64,000 nt of DNA from Eubacterium ruminantium (GTDB taxonomy: Bacteria; Bacillota; Clostridia; Lachnospirales; Lachnospiraceae): the NCBI RefSeq assembly GCF_900167085.1, contig NZ_FUXA01000005.1, positions 186,001-250,000 on the forward strand. The letters run 5' to 3'. A program made the position numbers and the translations under genes. Positions 16,956 to 26,199 of the stretch are shown here, in pieces. Every line of letters begins with the position of its first letter. Position 1 is the stretch's first letter. The notes beneath the pieces are model-generated. The model saw only the letters and a program-made list of their open reading frames with translations, searched no databases and was not told the DNA's origin.

Positions 16956-18599
16956 ATGATAAGAAAAGAATTTGTAAAAAGATTAAATTTAAAAGGACGC
17001 AGGTTCCTCGGAATGTTACTTGCAATATGCATGATGACAGGCTCGATGGTTGGATGTGGTAAGAAGAAAGAACACAAATTACCGATTAAACAGGATGAAG
17101 TTTCTGTGAATGAAGTTGTTGATGAGAAGGCGGATGTCATTCTTGATACAACAATAGTATCTGATCTACAGGAAGTGGATCATTATACAAAAGAGTTAAA
17201 CAGCTCAAACGGTAATGTGAAGATCAATATTGATGCACCGGTTAAAAAAGTTGAAATGGATAATTATCCGGTTGTAAAAGTCAGAAGAGAGAAGTTAGAT
17301 GATGCAATTTTGGAAAAGGTTGCTTCAGTGCTGAATCCAAGTGACAGATTTGTTGATGGTAATTCCGAAAAAGATATAGATATTAAGTTCAGAAATGTTG
17401 CCGATCTTAAAGACGAATATTCCGGTATATCTGATTCGGATTGTGAGACCGGAAAAATAGATTATGAATATTATTCAAATCTTATGGAATACGGAGAACT
17501 GTTCTACGGAGTATCGAGAAATGAATCAGGTAATACAGCAATAACTGCAGTAAATTCCGATGTATACGGAAGTTATCTGATGTACAATAAATTCTCGGAT
17601 TTTATTCCAAAAGGCGGACTTGTTATTCCAGCCGGCAATTTAGTTTTTACTTCTGAAAAAGAGTTTGGTGATATCGGTGGTTCTACTGAAGTAGAGATAA
17701 TGAAAACCGAAGAAACCGTTCTTGATAATGGTGAAACCGAATTGGTTGGTAGTAATAAGGGAACAGATAGCCGATTCGGAACGATCAAAAAAGTTGAAAG
17801 TTCAAGAGATACCAATAATATCTCTGAAGAAGAAGCAAAGAAATTAGCATGTGATTTTCTTACAAGTATTGAACTTGGTGACAGATATGCAGTTTCAGAT
17901 GTAGCCAAAGGCTATGTCTCTCCGGAAATTCCGATGGGATTTTCTATAGAAGAAAGTGATTATGATGCAAAAGGTTATCCTGATCTTGAGGGAACAGAAG
18001 GCTTAAGTATTGATAAACATGATGATGGTACTTATGATATTGATGTAATGACAGCCGGAGCATGGTGTGTTACTTTTCAAAAAAGTATAAATGGAATTCC
18101 AACCGCTGATTATGGAGAAATGTATGAATACGGAGCGGATGGAACCAAAAAAGAAGTTTGGTTTAATGAATGCATAGAAGTACTTGTTAATGATAATGGT
18201 ATAGTCGGATTTCTTTACAGCAATCCAACCGAAGTAAGCGATGCTTATAACAGCGTTGCATCACCGGAGGGTGGTTCTGATGATTCGACAGATTCGCTTC
18301 TTGATTTTGAAAAGATCATGACAATATATGAAGAAGCGCAGTTTGATGTACTGGATAACAGTGATGTGTTTGACGGAATTATAAGTTCCGGTACGACAGA
18401 TAAATATACCATTAAAATTAATGATATTTCTTTGAAATATACAAGATATGTAAATAATGAAGAAGAAGGAATGCTGCTTCCTGTTTGGGATTTCAGCGGA
18501 ACTGCTTACACTGATGACGGAGAGGAATATTACTCGGGAAGTTTTATGCAGATTAATGCATTGGACGGTTCGATATACGATTCACACGTCGGAAAATAA
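16956..18599 (+). CDS. Large secreted lipoprotein of unknown function
   Basis: ATG 16956 is preferred (GGGAGAGG 9 bp upstream); an ATG at 16911 lacks a site. The 547-residue product has a lipoprotein signal ending in GSMVGC and a Lys-rich post-cysteine linker, then an acidic, mostly beta-type body without catalytic motifs I can name. It resembles the DUF6034-type lipoproteins common in Lachnospiraceae, but I cannot confirm that. The gene lies between a two-component pair and the MoxR operon (21 bp before moxR), so it may be both a target of the pair and the first gene of the Bat-like operon. Confidence 0.7.
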   Translation: MIRKEFVKRLNLKGRRFLGMLLAICMMTGSMVGCGKKKEHKLPIKQDEVSVNEVVDEKADVILDTTIVSDLQEVDHYTKELNSSNGNVKINIDAPVKKVEMDNYPVVKVRREKLDDAILEKVASVLNPSDRFVDGNSEKDIDIKFRNVADLKDEYSGISDSDCETGKIDYEYYSNLMEYGELFYGVSRNESGNTAITAVNSDVYGSYLMYNKFSDFIPKGGLVIPAGNLVFTSEKEFGDIGGSTEVEIMKTEETVLDNGETELVGSNKGTDSRFGTIKKVESSRDTNNISEEEAKKLACDFLTSIELGDRYAVSDVAKGYVSPEIPMGFSIEESDYDAKGYPDLEGTEGLSIDKHDDGTYDIDVMTAGAWCVTFQKSINGIPTADYGEMYEYGADGTKKEVWFNECIEVLVNDNGIVGFLYSNPTEVSDAYNSVASPEGGSDDSTDSLLDFEKIMTIYEEAQFDVLDNSDVFDGIISSGTTDKYTIKINDISLKYTRYVNNEEEGMLLPVWDFSGTAYTDDGEEYYSGSFMQINALDGSIYDSHVGK

Positions 18600-18620
18600 T
18601 TATAATAACGAGGTATTGTG

Positions 18621-19640
18621 ATGAACGAAGCTAATGTAAACAAAAAAGGAGCAAATAATTCAGGTATTACAAGTGAAGAGTTTGAATATGCTCAGGATAC
18701 AATAAGAAAATTATCAAAGTATTATGACGGAAAAGTGGTTGGACAGCAGGGCCTTAAATTCGCCCTTATTGCAGCAATTATTGCTGATGGCCATGTACTT
18801 GTCGAATCAGTTCCGGGACTTGCTAAGACAACTGCAGCAAAGGTTATTTCTGATGCGGTTGATGGTAAATTTTCACGTATCCAGTGTACACCGGACCTTC
18901 TTCCGAGTGATATCATCGGTACACAGATCTATAATCAGTCTACCGGAAAATTCAGTACAACTCTCGGACCTGTATTTGCCAATTTTGTTCTTCTTGATGA
19001 GATAAACCGTTCAAGTGCAAAGACACAGAGTGCCATGCTCGAAGCCATGCAGGAGAGACAGGTTACAATAGGCGGAGAAACATATAAGATGCCGGGAGAT
19101 GTGTTCATAGTTATAGCTACACAGAACCCTATCGAACAGGAAGGTACATATCTTCTTTCAGAAGCACAGACAGATCGTTTTATAATAAAGGAGAAGATTA
19201 CATATCCTACTCCTGACGAAGAAGTGGAAATTTTGAATCGTATTGAGGCTGATGCCATTCAGAGAACACCTGCAGTGCTTACTATAAAAGATATAGATAA
19301 CCTTCAGGCTATAGATGAAAAAGTATATATGGATCCTGTCATTAAGAAATATATTGCAAATATTGTTGATGCGACACGTAACATTGACAAAGTTCTTTCT
19401 AAAGAATTCAGCAGATACGTAAGGCTTGGCGCGAGCCCTAGAGCATCAATTGCATTTATGAAGATAGCTAAAGCAGTAGCTCTTCTTTACGGAAGAACTT
19501 ATGTAATTCCTGATGATGTTAAGTTGCTCAGATATCAGGTTTTACGCCACAGAATCGAACTAAACTACTCTGCAGTTGCAGACAATGTAGCAGTTGAATC
19601 GGTGATAGATCATATTATCAATACTGTTCAGACACCATAA
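18621..19640 (+). CDS. MoxR-family AAA+ ATPase
   Basis: ATG 18621 is chosen over GTG 18618, with ACGAGG upstream. Walker A is the MoxR form VPGLAKTTAAK (P65-T71), Walker B is FVLLDEINRSS, followed by the MoxR motif KTQSAMLEAMQERQV and sensor 1 VIATQNPIEQEGTYLL. Length 340 residues, normal for the family. MoxR ATPases act with VWA-domain proteins as chaperones or metal/stress-linked assembly factors; here DUF58, two VWA proteins and a TPR protein follow in order, the classic MoxR/Bat arrangement. Confidence 0.95.
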   Translation: MNEANVNKKGANNSGITSEEFEYAQDTIRKLSKYYDGKVVGQQGLKFALIAAIIADGHVLVESVPGLAKTTAAKVISDAVDGKFSRIQCTPDLLPSDIIGTQIYNQSTGKFSTTLGPVFANFVLLDEINRSSAKTQSAMLEAMQERQVTIGGETYKMPGDVFIVIATQNPIEQEGTYLLSEAQTDRFIIKEKITYPTPDEEVEILNRIEADAIQRTPAVLTIKDIDNLQAIDEKVYMDPVIKKYIANIVDATRNIDKVLSKEFSRYVRLGASPRASIAFMKIAKAVALLYGRTYVIPDDVKLLRYQVLRHRIELNYSAVADNVAVESVIDHIINTVQTP

Positions 19641-19660
19641 AAGTATAGGAGAAATTAAAA

Positions 19661-20536
19661 GTGGATTATGATAGTCTATCCAAAATAAGAGCTCAGGTAG
19701 CTCTTTATACCAACAAGAAAACAACTAATATTCTTGATGGTGATTTTACTTCGGTGTTCAGGGGTCGAAGTATGGATTTCGATGATTTAAGAGAATATGC
19801 TTATGGTGATAATATCAGAGATATTGATTGGAAATCATCTTCCAAAACAGGAAAAACCCTTGTACGTCGATTCATTGCCGAGAAGAAACATAGTATTTTA
19901 TTCGTTGTAGATACAGGAGTTAAAATGCTTGCGGATACTTCGGCCAATGAAGAAAAGGCTGAAATCGCAATAGATACCTTCGGGACTATTGCTTACCTTG
20001 TAGAAAAGCATGGAGATGATTTTGCACTTATGCAGGATACTGACGGAGGTATCGATTTCAGCTATTTTAAATCCGGACCTGCGCATTTTGAAGATCTCAT
20101 GGCAAGGTGCCGAAGAAATATAGGAAAAGACGGCAAAAAGAAAATCACAGGAATGCTGGATTATATAGCGGATAAGATAAAGAGAAAAATGATCATCATC
20201 CTTATCACAGATATGGTTGGAATGCATGATGTGAATGAGGAGATTCTCAGACATATAACTGTAAATAACGATCTTCTGGTTTTAAATATCGATGATGCAT
20301 ATTTATATGGTGAAGATGTATATGATGTAACACGAAAAAAATACGAAGATGATTACGTTTCTCACAGAGAGAAGCTTTATAAGGCTGAGAAGGCAGAGAG
20401 AGACAAAAGATATAAGAAGCTTGAGAAGCTTTATACCAGATATGGAGTGTCTCTTGTTTCTCTTCAAAAGGAATCTGAAATCATAGATAAAGTTGTGGAA
20501 TTATTTGAAAGGCATAAACATGAAAACATCGGTTAA
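19661..20536 (+). CDS. DUF58 domain protein (VWA-like) of the MoxR operon
   Basis: GTG start with AGGAGA 8 bp upstream. The DUF58 signature is clear: FRGRSMDFDDLREYAYGD and RDIDWKSSSKTG near residues 28-65, then a VWA-like fold beginning FVVDTGVKM. Soluble, 291 residues. DUF58 proteins normally follow MoxR and precede the membrane VWA proteins, and are thought to link the ATPase with its partners. Its 3' end overlaps the next gene by 17 bp. Confidence 0.92.
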   Translation: MDYDSLSKIRAQVALYTNKKTTNILDGDFTSVFRGRSMDFDDLREYAYGDNIRDIDWKSSSKTGKTLVRRFIAEKKHSILFVVDTGVKMLADTSANEEKAEIAIDTFGTIAYLVEKHGDDFALMQDTDGGIDFSYFKSGPAHFEDLMARCRRNIGKDGKKKITGMLDYIADKIKRKMIIILITDMVGMHDVNEEILRHITVNNDLLVLNIDDAYLYGEDVYDVTRKKYEDDYVSHREKLYKAEKAERDKRYKKLEKLYTRYGVSLVSLQKESEIIDKVVELFERHKHENIG

Positions 20537-20996
20537 GTTACAGGAACCAATTTCATATATGACATTATGGCTTATAATAGCTGCGGTTTTAGTGGCTCTT
20601 GTGATCTTTATGCAGGTATTTTTCAGGATCAAGCTTAGAGGCAGACTGGGAAAGAGTAAGAAGATCAAGATTAAGAAACCAAAGCCGAAAACTCTTATAG
20701 AGATAAAGACAGCTTATTTAGGAAAACTTGCACAGATTGAATATAATCTCAGAAGCAGTTCCATAAGTACAAAGGAAGCTTATCAAAAAATGAGTTTATG
20801 CATAAGAGGTTTCGTGTATGAAACTACAGGAATACCGGTAGAAAAATATACACTTACCGAGATAAAAGAAGTTGGAATACCTGTTTTAACACAGCTTGTT
20901 TCAGAATATTACGAGCCGGAATTTGCAATGGCAACTTATGCAGACGTAAATCAATCAATTCTTAAAACCAGAAAGGTTCTTGAGTCATGGAGTTAA
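20520..20996 (+). CDS. Single-pass membrane protein in the MoxR operon
   Basis: ATG 20520 is preferred to TTG 20493: AAAGG is 9 bp upstream and the membrane helix then lies at residues 11-32. The 158-residue protein has a Lys-rich juxtamembrane strip (KSKKIKIKKPKPK) and a helical C-terminal domain with AYQKMSLCIRGFVYETTGI, similar in position to the small DUF4129/DUF4381-type proteins that occupy this slot in Bat operons. I cannot name the family with certainty. Overlaps both neighbours (17 bp and 10 bp). Confidence 0.75.
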   Translation: MKTSVKLQEPISYMTLWLIIAAVLVALVIFMQVFFRIKLRGRLGKSKKIKIKKPKPKTLIEIKTAYLGKLAQIEYNLRSSSISTKEAYQKMSLCIRGFVYETTGIPVEKYTLTEIKEVGIPVLTQLVSEYYEPEFAMATYADVNQSILKTRKVLESWS

Positions 20997-22090
20997 AGTA
21001 TCCGATTATTTTGAAAATAGGTATTCCTGCTTTAGTTATAGCGGGAGTCCTGTTTCATTTGATAAAAAGAAAAGTAGCTTTTAGAGGCGGTATACGAGCT
21101 GCCAATACGGAATTTGTAAGAGAACTTCCGGAATACAGAAGCTATCATATAAAGCAGATTGCACTCAGATGCATACTTGAAGTGGCAATATTTACGTCGA
21201 TCATTGCTTCTTTGATATTGATAGCCAGACCTGTAAAGACAGAGACGGTTAGTAACGGAACAAAGAAGAGAGATATCTATCTTAACTTGGATGTATCATA
21301 TTCGATTTGTTACTTAAATTATGATCTTGTTGATAATCTTGAAGACGTGGTAAGAAGTCTTGATGGTGATAGATTTGGTATATCTATCTATAATACTTCT
21401 ACAGTATTATATGTTCCTATGACTGATGATTATGATTTCATCATCAGAAAACTGGAAGAGCTTAAAAGATATTTCCAGTTACAGAAGGAATATATGGCAT
21501 ATTATCCTGAGTTCAATGTTCCTAAAGATGAATTGGAACATTTCTATGAAGTATCGGAAGAACTTGATTATCTTGGAGCAGGTACTCTGATCGATAATAT
21601 GCGTAAGGGTAGTTCTCTTATCGGTGAAGGTCTTGCATCTTGTTTATATAGTTTCCCTCATATTGAAGATGAGAACAGAACAAGAATAATCATAATGTCA
21701 ACAGATAATGCTCAGGAAGAAAGAGCAAAACCGATTGTTGAACTCGATGAAGCCTGCAAACTCTGCGGTAAGAATAAGGTTACTGTATTTGGAATATTCC
21801 CAAATGAAGATGACTTCACTCAGGCAAGTAATGATTATTATTATGATTATGATTATGATAAGCTTGCCAACCAGATGAAGAAAGCCGTTGAGAGCACCGG
21901 AGGACGTTTTTATAAACAGAGTAAGACTATGTCGGTTAAAGATATAGTTAAAGATATTCAGCAGCAGAAAGTAATGGAAGTAAATGAGATAACTATTAAG
22001 AAGTTGGTTGATAAACCGGTTATCCCGGCAGTTATCCTTATTATTTCCATAATCATCATAATAATTGTAGGAGCAGTGATCCTGATATGA
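20987..22090 (+). CDS. VWA domain membrane protein, BatA-like
   Basis: 367 residues: helices near the N-terminus (about 8-25 and 55-80), an extracytoplasmic or cytosolic VWA domain with the MIDAS motif DVSYS (about residue 103), and a C-terminal helix (about 342-365). This topology and the operon position match BatA/BatB. It contains an Asp/Tyr-rich loop (NDYYYDYDYD). The start overlaps the preceding gene by 10 bp; the stop overlaps the next start by 4 bp (ATGA). Presumed role: a metal-dependent interaction platform handled by MoxR. Confidence 0.88.
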   Translation: MELKYPIILKIGIPALVIAGVLFHLIKRKVAFRGGIRAANTEFVRELPEYRSYHIKQIALRCILEVAIFTSIIASLILIARPVKTETVSNGTKKRDIYLNLDVSYSICYLNYDLVDNLEDVVRSLDGDRFGISIYNTSTVLYVPMTDDYDFIIRKLEELKRYFQLQKEYMAYYPEFNVPKDELEHFYEVSEELDYLGAGTLIDNMRKGSSLIGEGLASCLYSFPHIEDENRTRIIIMSTDNAQEERAKPIVELDEACKLCGKNKVTVFGIFPNEDDFTQASNDYYYDYDYDKLANQMKKAVESTGGRFYKQSKTMSVKDIVKDIQQQKVMEVNEITIKKLVDKPVIPAVILIISIIIIIIVGAVILI

Positions 22091-23043
22091 TAACAAAACC
22101 GATAATACCTTTAGTGGTCATAATACCTTTAATGGCAATACCTTTAATACTGTTTGCTGTATGTGTCATTAGGAAAAAGATAAGCGCATTTTCAAAGGTA
22201 ATGAAGATAGCAAGGATAGTCGCAATACTTACGCTTCTCTTTATTATTAATATGCGTCCGAGAACAAAAAAATATAATACAGACGTCGAGCTAAAAAATA
22301 TTGATGTGCTTTTTGTTGTTGATACAACAATGAGTATGTGGGCAAATGATTATAATAATGAGCCGAGAATGACAGCGGCGGTTAATGACTGTGCATATAT
22401 CATGGGAGAACTGGCCGGAAGTAATTTCTCACTTATAAGATTTGATAACCGCTCACAGATACTTGCTCCATTTACACAGGACAGTAAGAATGTAACTGAT
22501 GCTTTTGCAACTATTACCAGACCAAGTTCAATTTATGCTAAGGGAACAAGTTTTAATGTTGCATATAAGGAAATGGAAGAGATGCTCATTTCATCATCAA
22601 AGAAAGAAGGAAGACTTACAATAGTATTCTTCATAAGTGATGGTGAGAAAACATCCAATGAGGAAGTTGTTTCTTTCGCAGGGCTCGAACAATATGTGGA
22701 TGGAGGCGCTGTACTTGGATATGGTACCGAAAAGGGTGGCAAAATGTATGACGATGATACCCACAGATTTATTCAGGACAGCACAACAGGTCAGGATGCC
22801 GTGTCAAAATATGATGAGGCGAATCTGAAGAAACTTTCCGAAGAGCTGAATATAGATTATATACATATGGAAAAGCCGGAAAATGTTTCTTATCTTATAG
22901 ATGCAATAAAAAGCGGTAGTACAAAACATATTGAGAATAGCGATAACATAAGTTATGAGGATCAGTATTTTATATATGTTTATCCTTTAATCGCGCTTCT
23001 TGTTTTAGAGTTGGTTTTAATTATTAGGAGAGGAAGGATCTGA
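22087..23043 (+). CDS. VWA domain membrane protein, BatB-like
   Basis: Two N-terminal helices (about 5-27 and 38-56), a VWA domain with the MIDAS DTTMS (about residue 79) and a C-terminal membrane helix (about 296-313). The 4-bp ATGA overlap with the previous VWA gene shows tight coupling. The two VWA genes are diverged paralogues, the usual BatA/BatB pair. Domain call secure, cellular role inferred from the operon. Confidence 0.88.
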   Translation: MITKPIIPLVVIIPLMAIPLILFAVCVIRKKISAFSKVMKIARIVAILTLLFIINMRPRTKKYNTDVELKNIDVLFVVDTTMSMWANDYNNEPRMTAAVNDCAYIMGELAGSNFSLIRFDNRSQILAPFTQDSKNVTDAFATITRPSSIYAKGTSFNVAYKEMEEMLISSSKKEGRLTIVFFISDGEKTSNEEVVSFAGLEQYVDGGAVLGYGTEKGGKMYDDDTHRFIQDSTTGQDAVSKYDEANLKKLSEELNIDYIHMEKPENVSYLIDAIKSGSTKHIENSDNISYEDQYFIYVYPLIALLVLELVLIIRRGRI

Positions 23044-23045
23044 GT

Positions 23046-23888
23046 ATGGAAGAACTTGATAACAAAAAAGGTCAAGTGAAGAAAAGCAAGTTTGATTATA
23101 TCAGAAAACCTAAAAAGTTTATGCTCATAATTGACATAGTCTGTGGATTGATGATCCTTTTTGCTCTTTTCTTTGCAGTAAGACATTTCTTAAATGAGAA
23201 ATTCATAAAGAATTATAATGACGGAAATTATAGTGACAAGTATGAGAAAATACTTCTTAATTTAAATTATCCGGAAAGTTATGTAGCTAATTATAACTTA
23301 GGAAATGTATGTTATAAAAATGGTGAATATGACGAGGCTATTATTTATTATAAAAAGGCTCTTGAAGAAAATCCACCGCATAAGGCTCATAAGGAATGCG
23401 ACATTCGAGTAAACCTTTCACTCTCAATGCTTGAGAAGATTGATTGGGATAATATTTCATCAGAAAAGGATGTTGAAAAGACAATCAGAATGCTTCAGGC
23501 TGCAAGAAATGTTCTTACCGAAGAAGGTTGTGCTAATCCGGATGATCCAAATGGACATGATGAGGATGCTGAACAGCTTAAGAAAGATATTGATGATATG
23601 ATACAGCAGCTTCAGAATCCACCACCTCAGCAGAAGACAGATAATAATCAGGATGATAAAGATGATCAGAATAAAAAAGATCAGGATCAGCAGAATAATC
23701 AGCAAAGCAAGCGTGAGCAGGAACTGAAGAATAAGCTGGATTCACAGAAAACTCAGAGTGCAAAGGAAAGACAGAAGGCCGAAGAGGAAAGAGCTTATAA
23801 AGAAATGGACAAAAACGGTGATGGTTTTCCTGATTTTGGAAACGGTGATGGTGAAACAAATACGGAAGATACCGGTAAGAACTGGTAA
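23046..23888 (+). CDS. TPR-containing membrane protein, BatC-like
   Basis: One membrane helix (about 28-50) followed by TPR units (NYNLGNVCYKNGEYDEAI, about residue 82 on), then a long Gln/Asn/Asp/Lys-rich low-complexity tail (about 180-255) and a final Ca2+-loop-like segment DKNGDGFPDFGNGDG. BatC proteins combine TPRs with such polar tails. It starts 2 bp after the BatB-like gene. The Asp-rich loop near the end resembles an EF-hand/dockerin calcium loop and is an unusual addition. Confidence 0.82.
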   Translation: MEELDNKKGQVKKSKFDYIRKPKKFMLIIDIVCGLMILFALFFAVRHFLNEKFIKNYNDGNYSDKYEKILLNLNYPESYVANYNLGNVCYKNGEYDEAIIYYKKALEENPPHKAHKECDIRVNLSLSMLEKIDWDNISSEKDVEKTIRMLQAARNVLTEEGCANPDDPNGHDEDAEQLKKDIDDMIQQLQNPPPQQKTDNNQDDKDDQNKKDQDQQNNQQSKREQELKNKLDSQKTQSAKERQKAEEERAYKEMDKNGDGFPDFGNGDGETNTEDTGKNW

Positions 23889-23924
23889 AATCTGAAAGGT
23901 TAAAGTATTTATACGGAGGGGAAA

Positions 23925-24179
23925 ATGTCTGTTGAAGAAAAAATAGAAGAATGCAGAAGTGAATGGCTTAGAAAGAATAAGATATTTTATATTATCGTAG
24001 GTATAATTTATGTTATTACCGATTTCTTAGGATATTTTACAGATAATATGTTGTTCTTCGTTGGCGGTGTTATATTTGTTGCTGCAGCATTTTTATTCTT
24101 GAATTATAAGATCAATAAATATCTTGGTAAACGCCTTGATGAAATACGTGTTGAGGCTCTTTCGGAGAATCATAATTAA
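23925..24179 (+). CDS. Small two-helix membrane protein
   Basis: 84 residues with a good site (CGGAGGGGAAAATG). A charged N-terminus is followed by two hydrophobic helices (about 21-40 and 43-62) joined by a tight FTDN turn, and a charged C-terminus. No family recognised. It is 36 bp after the BatC-like gene and before a terminator, so it is probably the last gene of the Bat-like operon. Confidence 0.7.
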   Translation: MSVEEKIEECRSEWLRKNKIFYIIVGIIYVITDFLGYFTDNMLFFVGGVIFVAAAFLFLNYKINKYLGKRLDEIRVEALSENHN

Positions 24180-24217
24180 GTGAATATTCTTATTAACTGA
24201 AAACTTGAAGAAAAAAG

Positions 24218-24256
24218 CGGAGGCCGGTTAAATATTTAACCGGTCTCCGTCTTTAT
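24218..24256. terminator. Bidirectional-type terminator between the Bat-like operon and sulP
   Basis: CGGAG-CCGGTTAAAT can pair with ATTTAACCGG-CTCCG; an A-run precedes it and T-rich DNA follows, so it can serve both converging transcripts. Confidence 0.85.
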
Positions 24257-24346
24257 ATGTTCTGAAAACCAAATCTATTTGGATTATTATGATCGCTTGA
24301 TCTGACTGATCAGATCAGTTATTTAATTATATTTGAATTAAATATA

Positions 24347-25993
24347 TTAGTTGATCTTTTCAGCCCATTCAAGAGCATCATCAATATGTGGTCTGAAGTT
24401 ATCTGCACCGATCTTTTCGATGAATCCGCTCTTCTTCATTGTGTTATATGGCTGTTCATTTACATGAGAGAATACAAGCTGAATATTCTGCTTATTACAT
24501 CTTTCATAAAGCTGTTCCATAGCATGCATAGCAGTTGCATCAAGTGCAGGAACTCCTCTCATTCGTATGATGATAACCTTTGTGAAGTCCTTGAAACTGA
24601 TATTTGCAAGGTGATCTGCATCACCGAAGAACATAGGTCCTGATATTTCATATACACGAACATATTTAGGAATCTGCTTTAATTCAGGTCCGTCCGGATC
24701 TTCATCAGGATCGTAATATTTCCATCCTGATACTACAGATTCGTCACTCATTCTCTTCATGAAGAGAACACATGCCATGATCATACCAACTTCGATCGCA
24801 ATTACAAGGTCGAATACTACAGTAAGAATAAATGTTACAACAAGTACTAAAATATCACTCTTAGGAGCAGTCTTGCAGAGATGAACGAAGGTTCTCCACT
24901 GACACATATTGTAAGCTACCATAAAGAGTATGGCTGCTATAGTAGGCATTGGTATAAGTGCTGCAGATGGCATAAGTACCACAAGTACGAGAACAAGAAC
25001 TATTGAGTGTGTTATACCGGCTATTGGTGAACGACCGCCATTTTTGATATTGGCTGCTGTACGTGCGATAGCTCCTGTAGCCGGGATTCCACCGAATAAA
25101 GCGGAACCGATATTTCCGGCACCCTGTGCGATAAGTTCCATATTTGAACGGTGATGCGAATTGATCATTCCGTCTGCAACAACGCATGAAAGAAGTGATT
25201 CGATGGCTGCGAGGATTGCTATTGTAAATGCATCAGGCAGAATATTTCTTATTGCACTCATACTGAATGATGGTGCAGTGAAAGGAGGAAGGTCACTTTT
25301 GATCTTGTAAAGATTTCCGATGGTATTTACATCCATCTTAAAGAATTTAACCATTGCGATACCAACAAGTACTGCTATAAGTGAACCGGGTATTTTCTCT
25401 GTTATAAGAGGCCATACAATGAGGATCAAAAGACATACACCACCAACGATGAGTGCCTGGTAGTTGAATGTATCGATATTTTTTACAGTGGCCTTGATCT
25501 TATCTGTTGTTTCAATTGTCATTGTTCCTGCAGGATATGAAAGTCCGAGGAAATCTTTGATCTGTCCTATAAAAATAGTAACAGCGATTCCGGCTGTGAA
25601 ACCGGTTGTTATTGTATAAGGAATAAATCTGATAAGTGAACCAAGTCTGAGAAGGCCCATTAATATAAGGATGATTCCGGCAAGTATGGTTGCAAGAGCA
25701 AGACCTGACATACCATTCTTTGCTACTATTCCCGCAACTATGGTTGCAAATGCGGCAGTTGGACCGGCAATCTGTACACGGCTTCCGCCCAGGAATGAGA
25801 TGATAAAACCGGCGATTATCGCGGTATAAATACCCTGTTCAGGACCAACACCCGATGCAAGGGCAAGAGCGATGGAAAGTGGAAGAGCGATAATTGCTAC
25901 TATTATTCCGGCTACAACGTCAGTTACGAATTTCTTTCCGTCATAATTTTTCATCGTACTGAAAAGCATTGGTTTCAGCTTATCTTTTTTCAT
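24347..25993 (-). CDS. SulP-family anion transporter with STAS domain
   Basis: 548 residues: 10-12 membrane helices (about 20-420) with the SulP core GPTAAFATIVAG and PATGAIARTAAN, then a cytosolic STAS domain (about 440-548) with VPALDATAMHAMEQL. GGAG precedes the ATG on the minus strand. Members move sulfate, bicarbonate or dicarboxylates; the substrate cannot be told from sequence. A single-gene unit with its own promoter. Confidence 0.93.
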   Translation of the reverse strand: MKKDKLKPMLFSTMKNYDGKKFVTDVVAGIIVAIIALPLSIALALASGVGPEQGIYTAIIAGFIISFLGGSRVQIAGPTAAFATIVAGIVAKNGMSGLALATILAGIILILMGLLRLGSLIRFIPYTITTGFTAGIAVTIFIGQIKDFLGLSYPAGTMTIETTDKIKATVKNIDTFNYQALIVGGVCLLILIVWPLITEKIPGSLIAVLVGIAMVKFFKMDVNTIGNLYKIKSDLPPFTAPSFSMSAIRNILPDAFTIAILAAIESLLSCVVADGMINSHHRSNMELIAQGAGNIGSALFGGIPATGAIARTAANIKNGGRSPIAGITHSIVLVLVLVVLMPSAALIPMPTIAAILFMVAYNMCQWRTFVHLCKTAPKSDILVLVVTFILTVVFDLVIAIEVGMIMACVLFMKRMSDESVVSGWKYYDPDEDPDGPELKQIPKYVRVYEISGPMFFGDADHLANISFKDFTKVIIIRMRGVPALDATAMHAMEQLYERCNKQNIQLVFSHVNEQPYNTMKKSGFIEKIGADNFRPHIDDALEWAEKIN

Positions 25994-26073
25994 GATCAGT
26001 GAATTCTCCTTTTATAAACATTAAAATGCACTACCGGGTAAGAAGTGGTTCTTCCAAGGAGTGCAACACAACA

Positions 26074-26154
26074 TTTATACACTTATATTTGAATAATATC
26101 AAGCAATTTTTGGATAATGTTTAAATGACACAGAGGATATATATGTGATATAAT
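26074..26154. promoter_or_regulatory. Divergent promoters of sulP (-) and yhaM (+)
   Basis: Minus strand: TTGATA (complement of 26097-26102), 17 bp, TATAAA (complement of 26074-26079). Plus strand: ATGACA (26125-26130), 18 bp, extended -10 TGATATAAT (26146-26154). The sulP leader can form a weak long stem (TGCACT with AGTGCA). Confidence 0.65.
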
Positions 26155-26199
26155 CAGCTTGGCTTGTCAAAATAAGCCTAGGAAGGACTAACAGATAAT

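Noticed and set aside
21698-22096. Long open frame on the minus strand across the BatA-like gene
   Set aside because: It has biased Ile/Tyr/Asn content from reading an AT-rich gene backwards, no ribosome site and no domain; the plus-strand gene has a clear VWA domain.
24298-24317. TGATCTGA/TCAGATCA hairpin near the sulP 3' end
   Set aside because: No T-run on either strand; the stronger stem at 24218-24249 explains termination.
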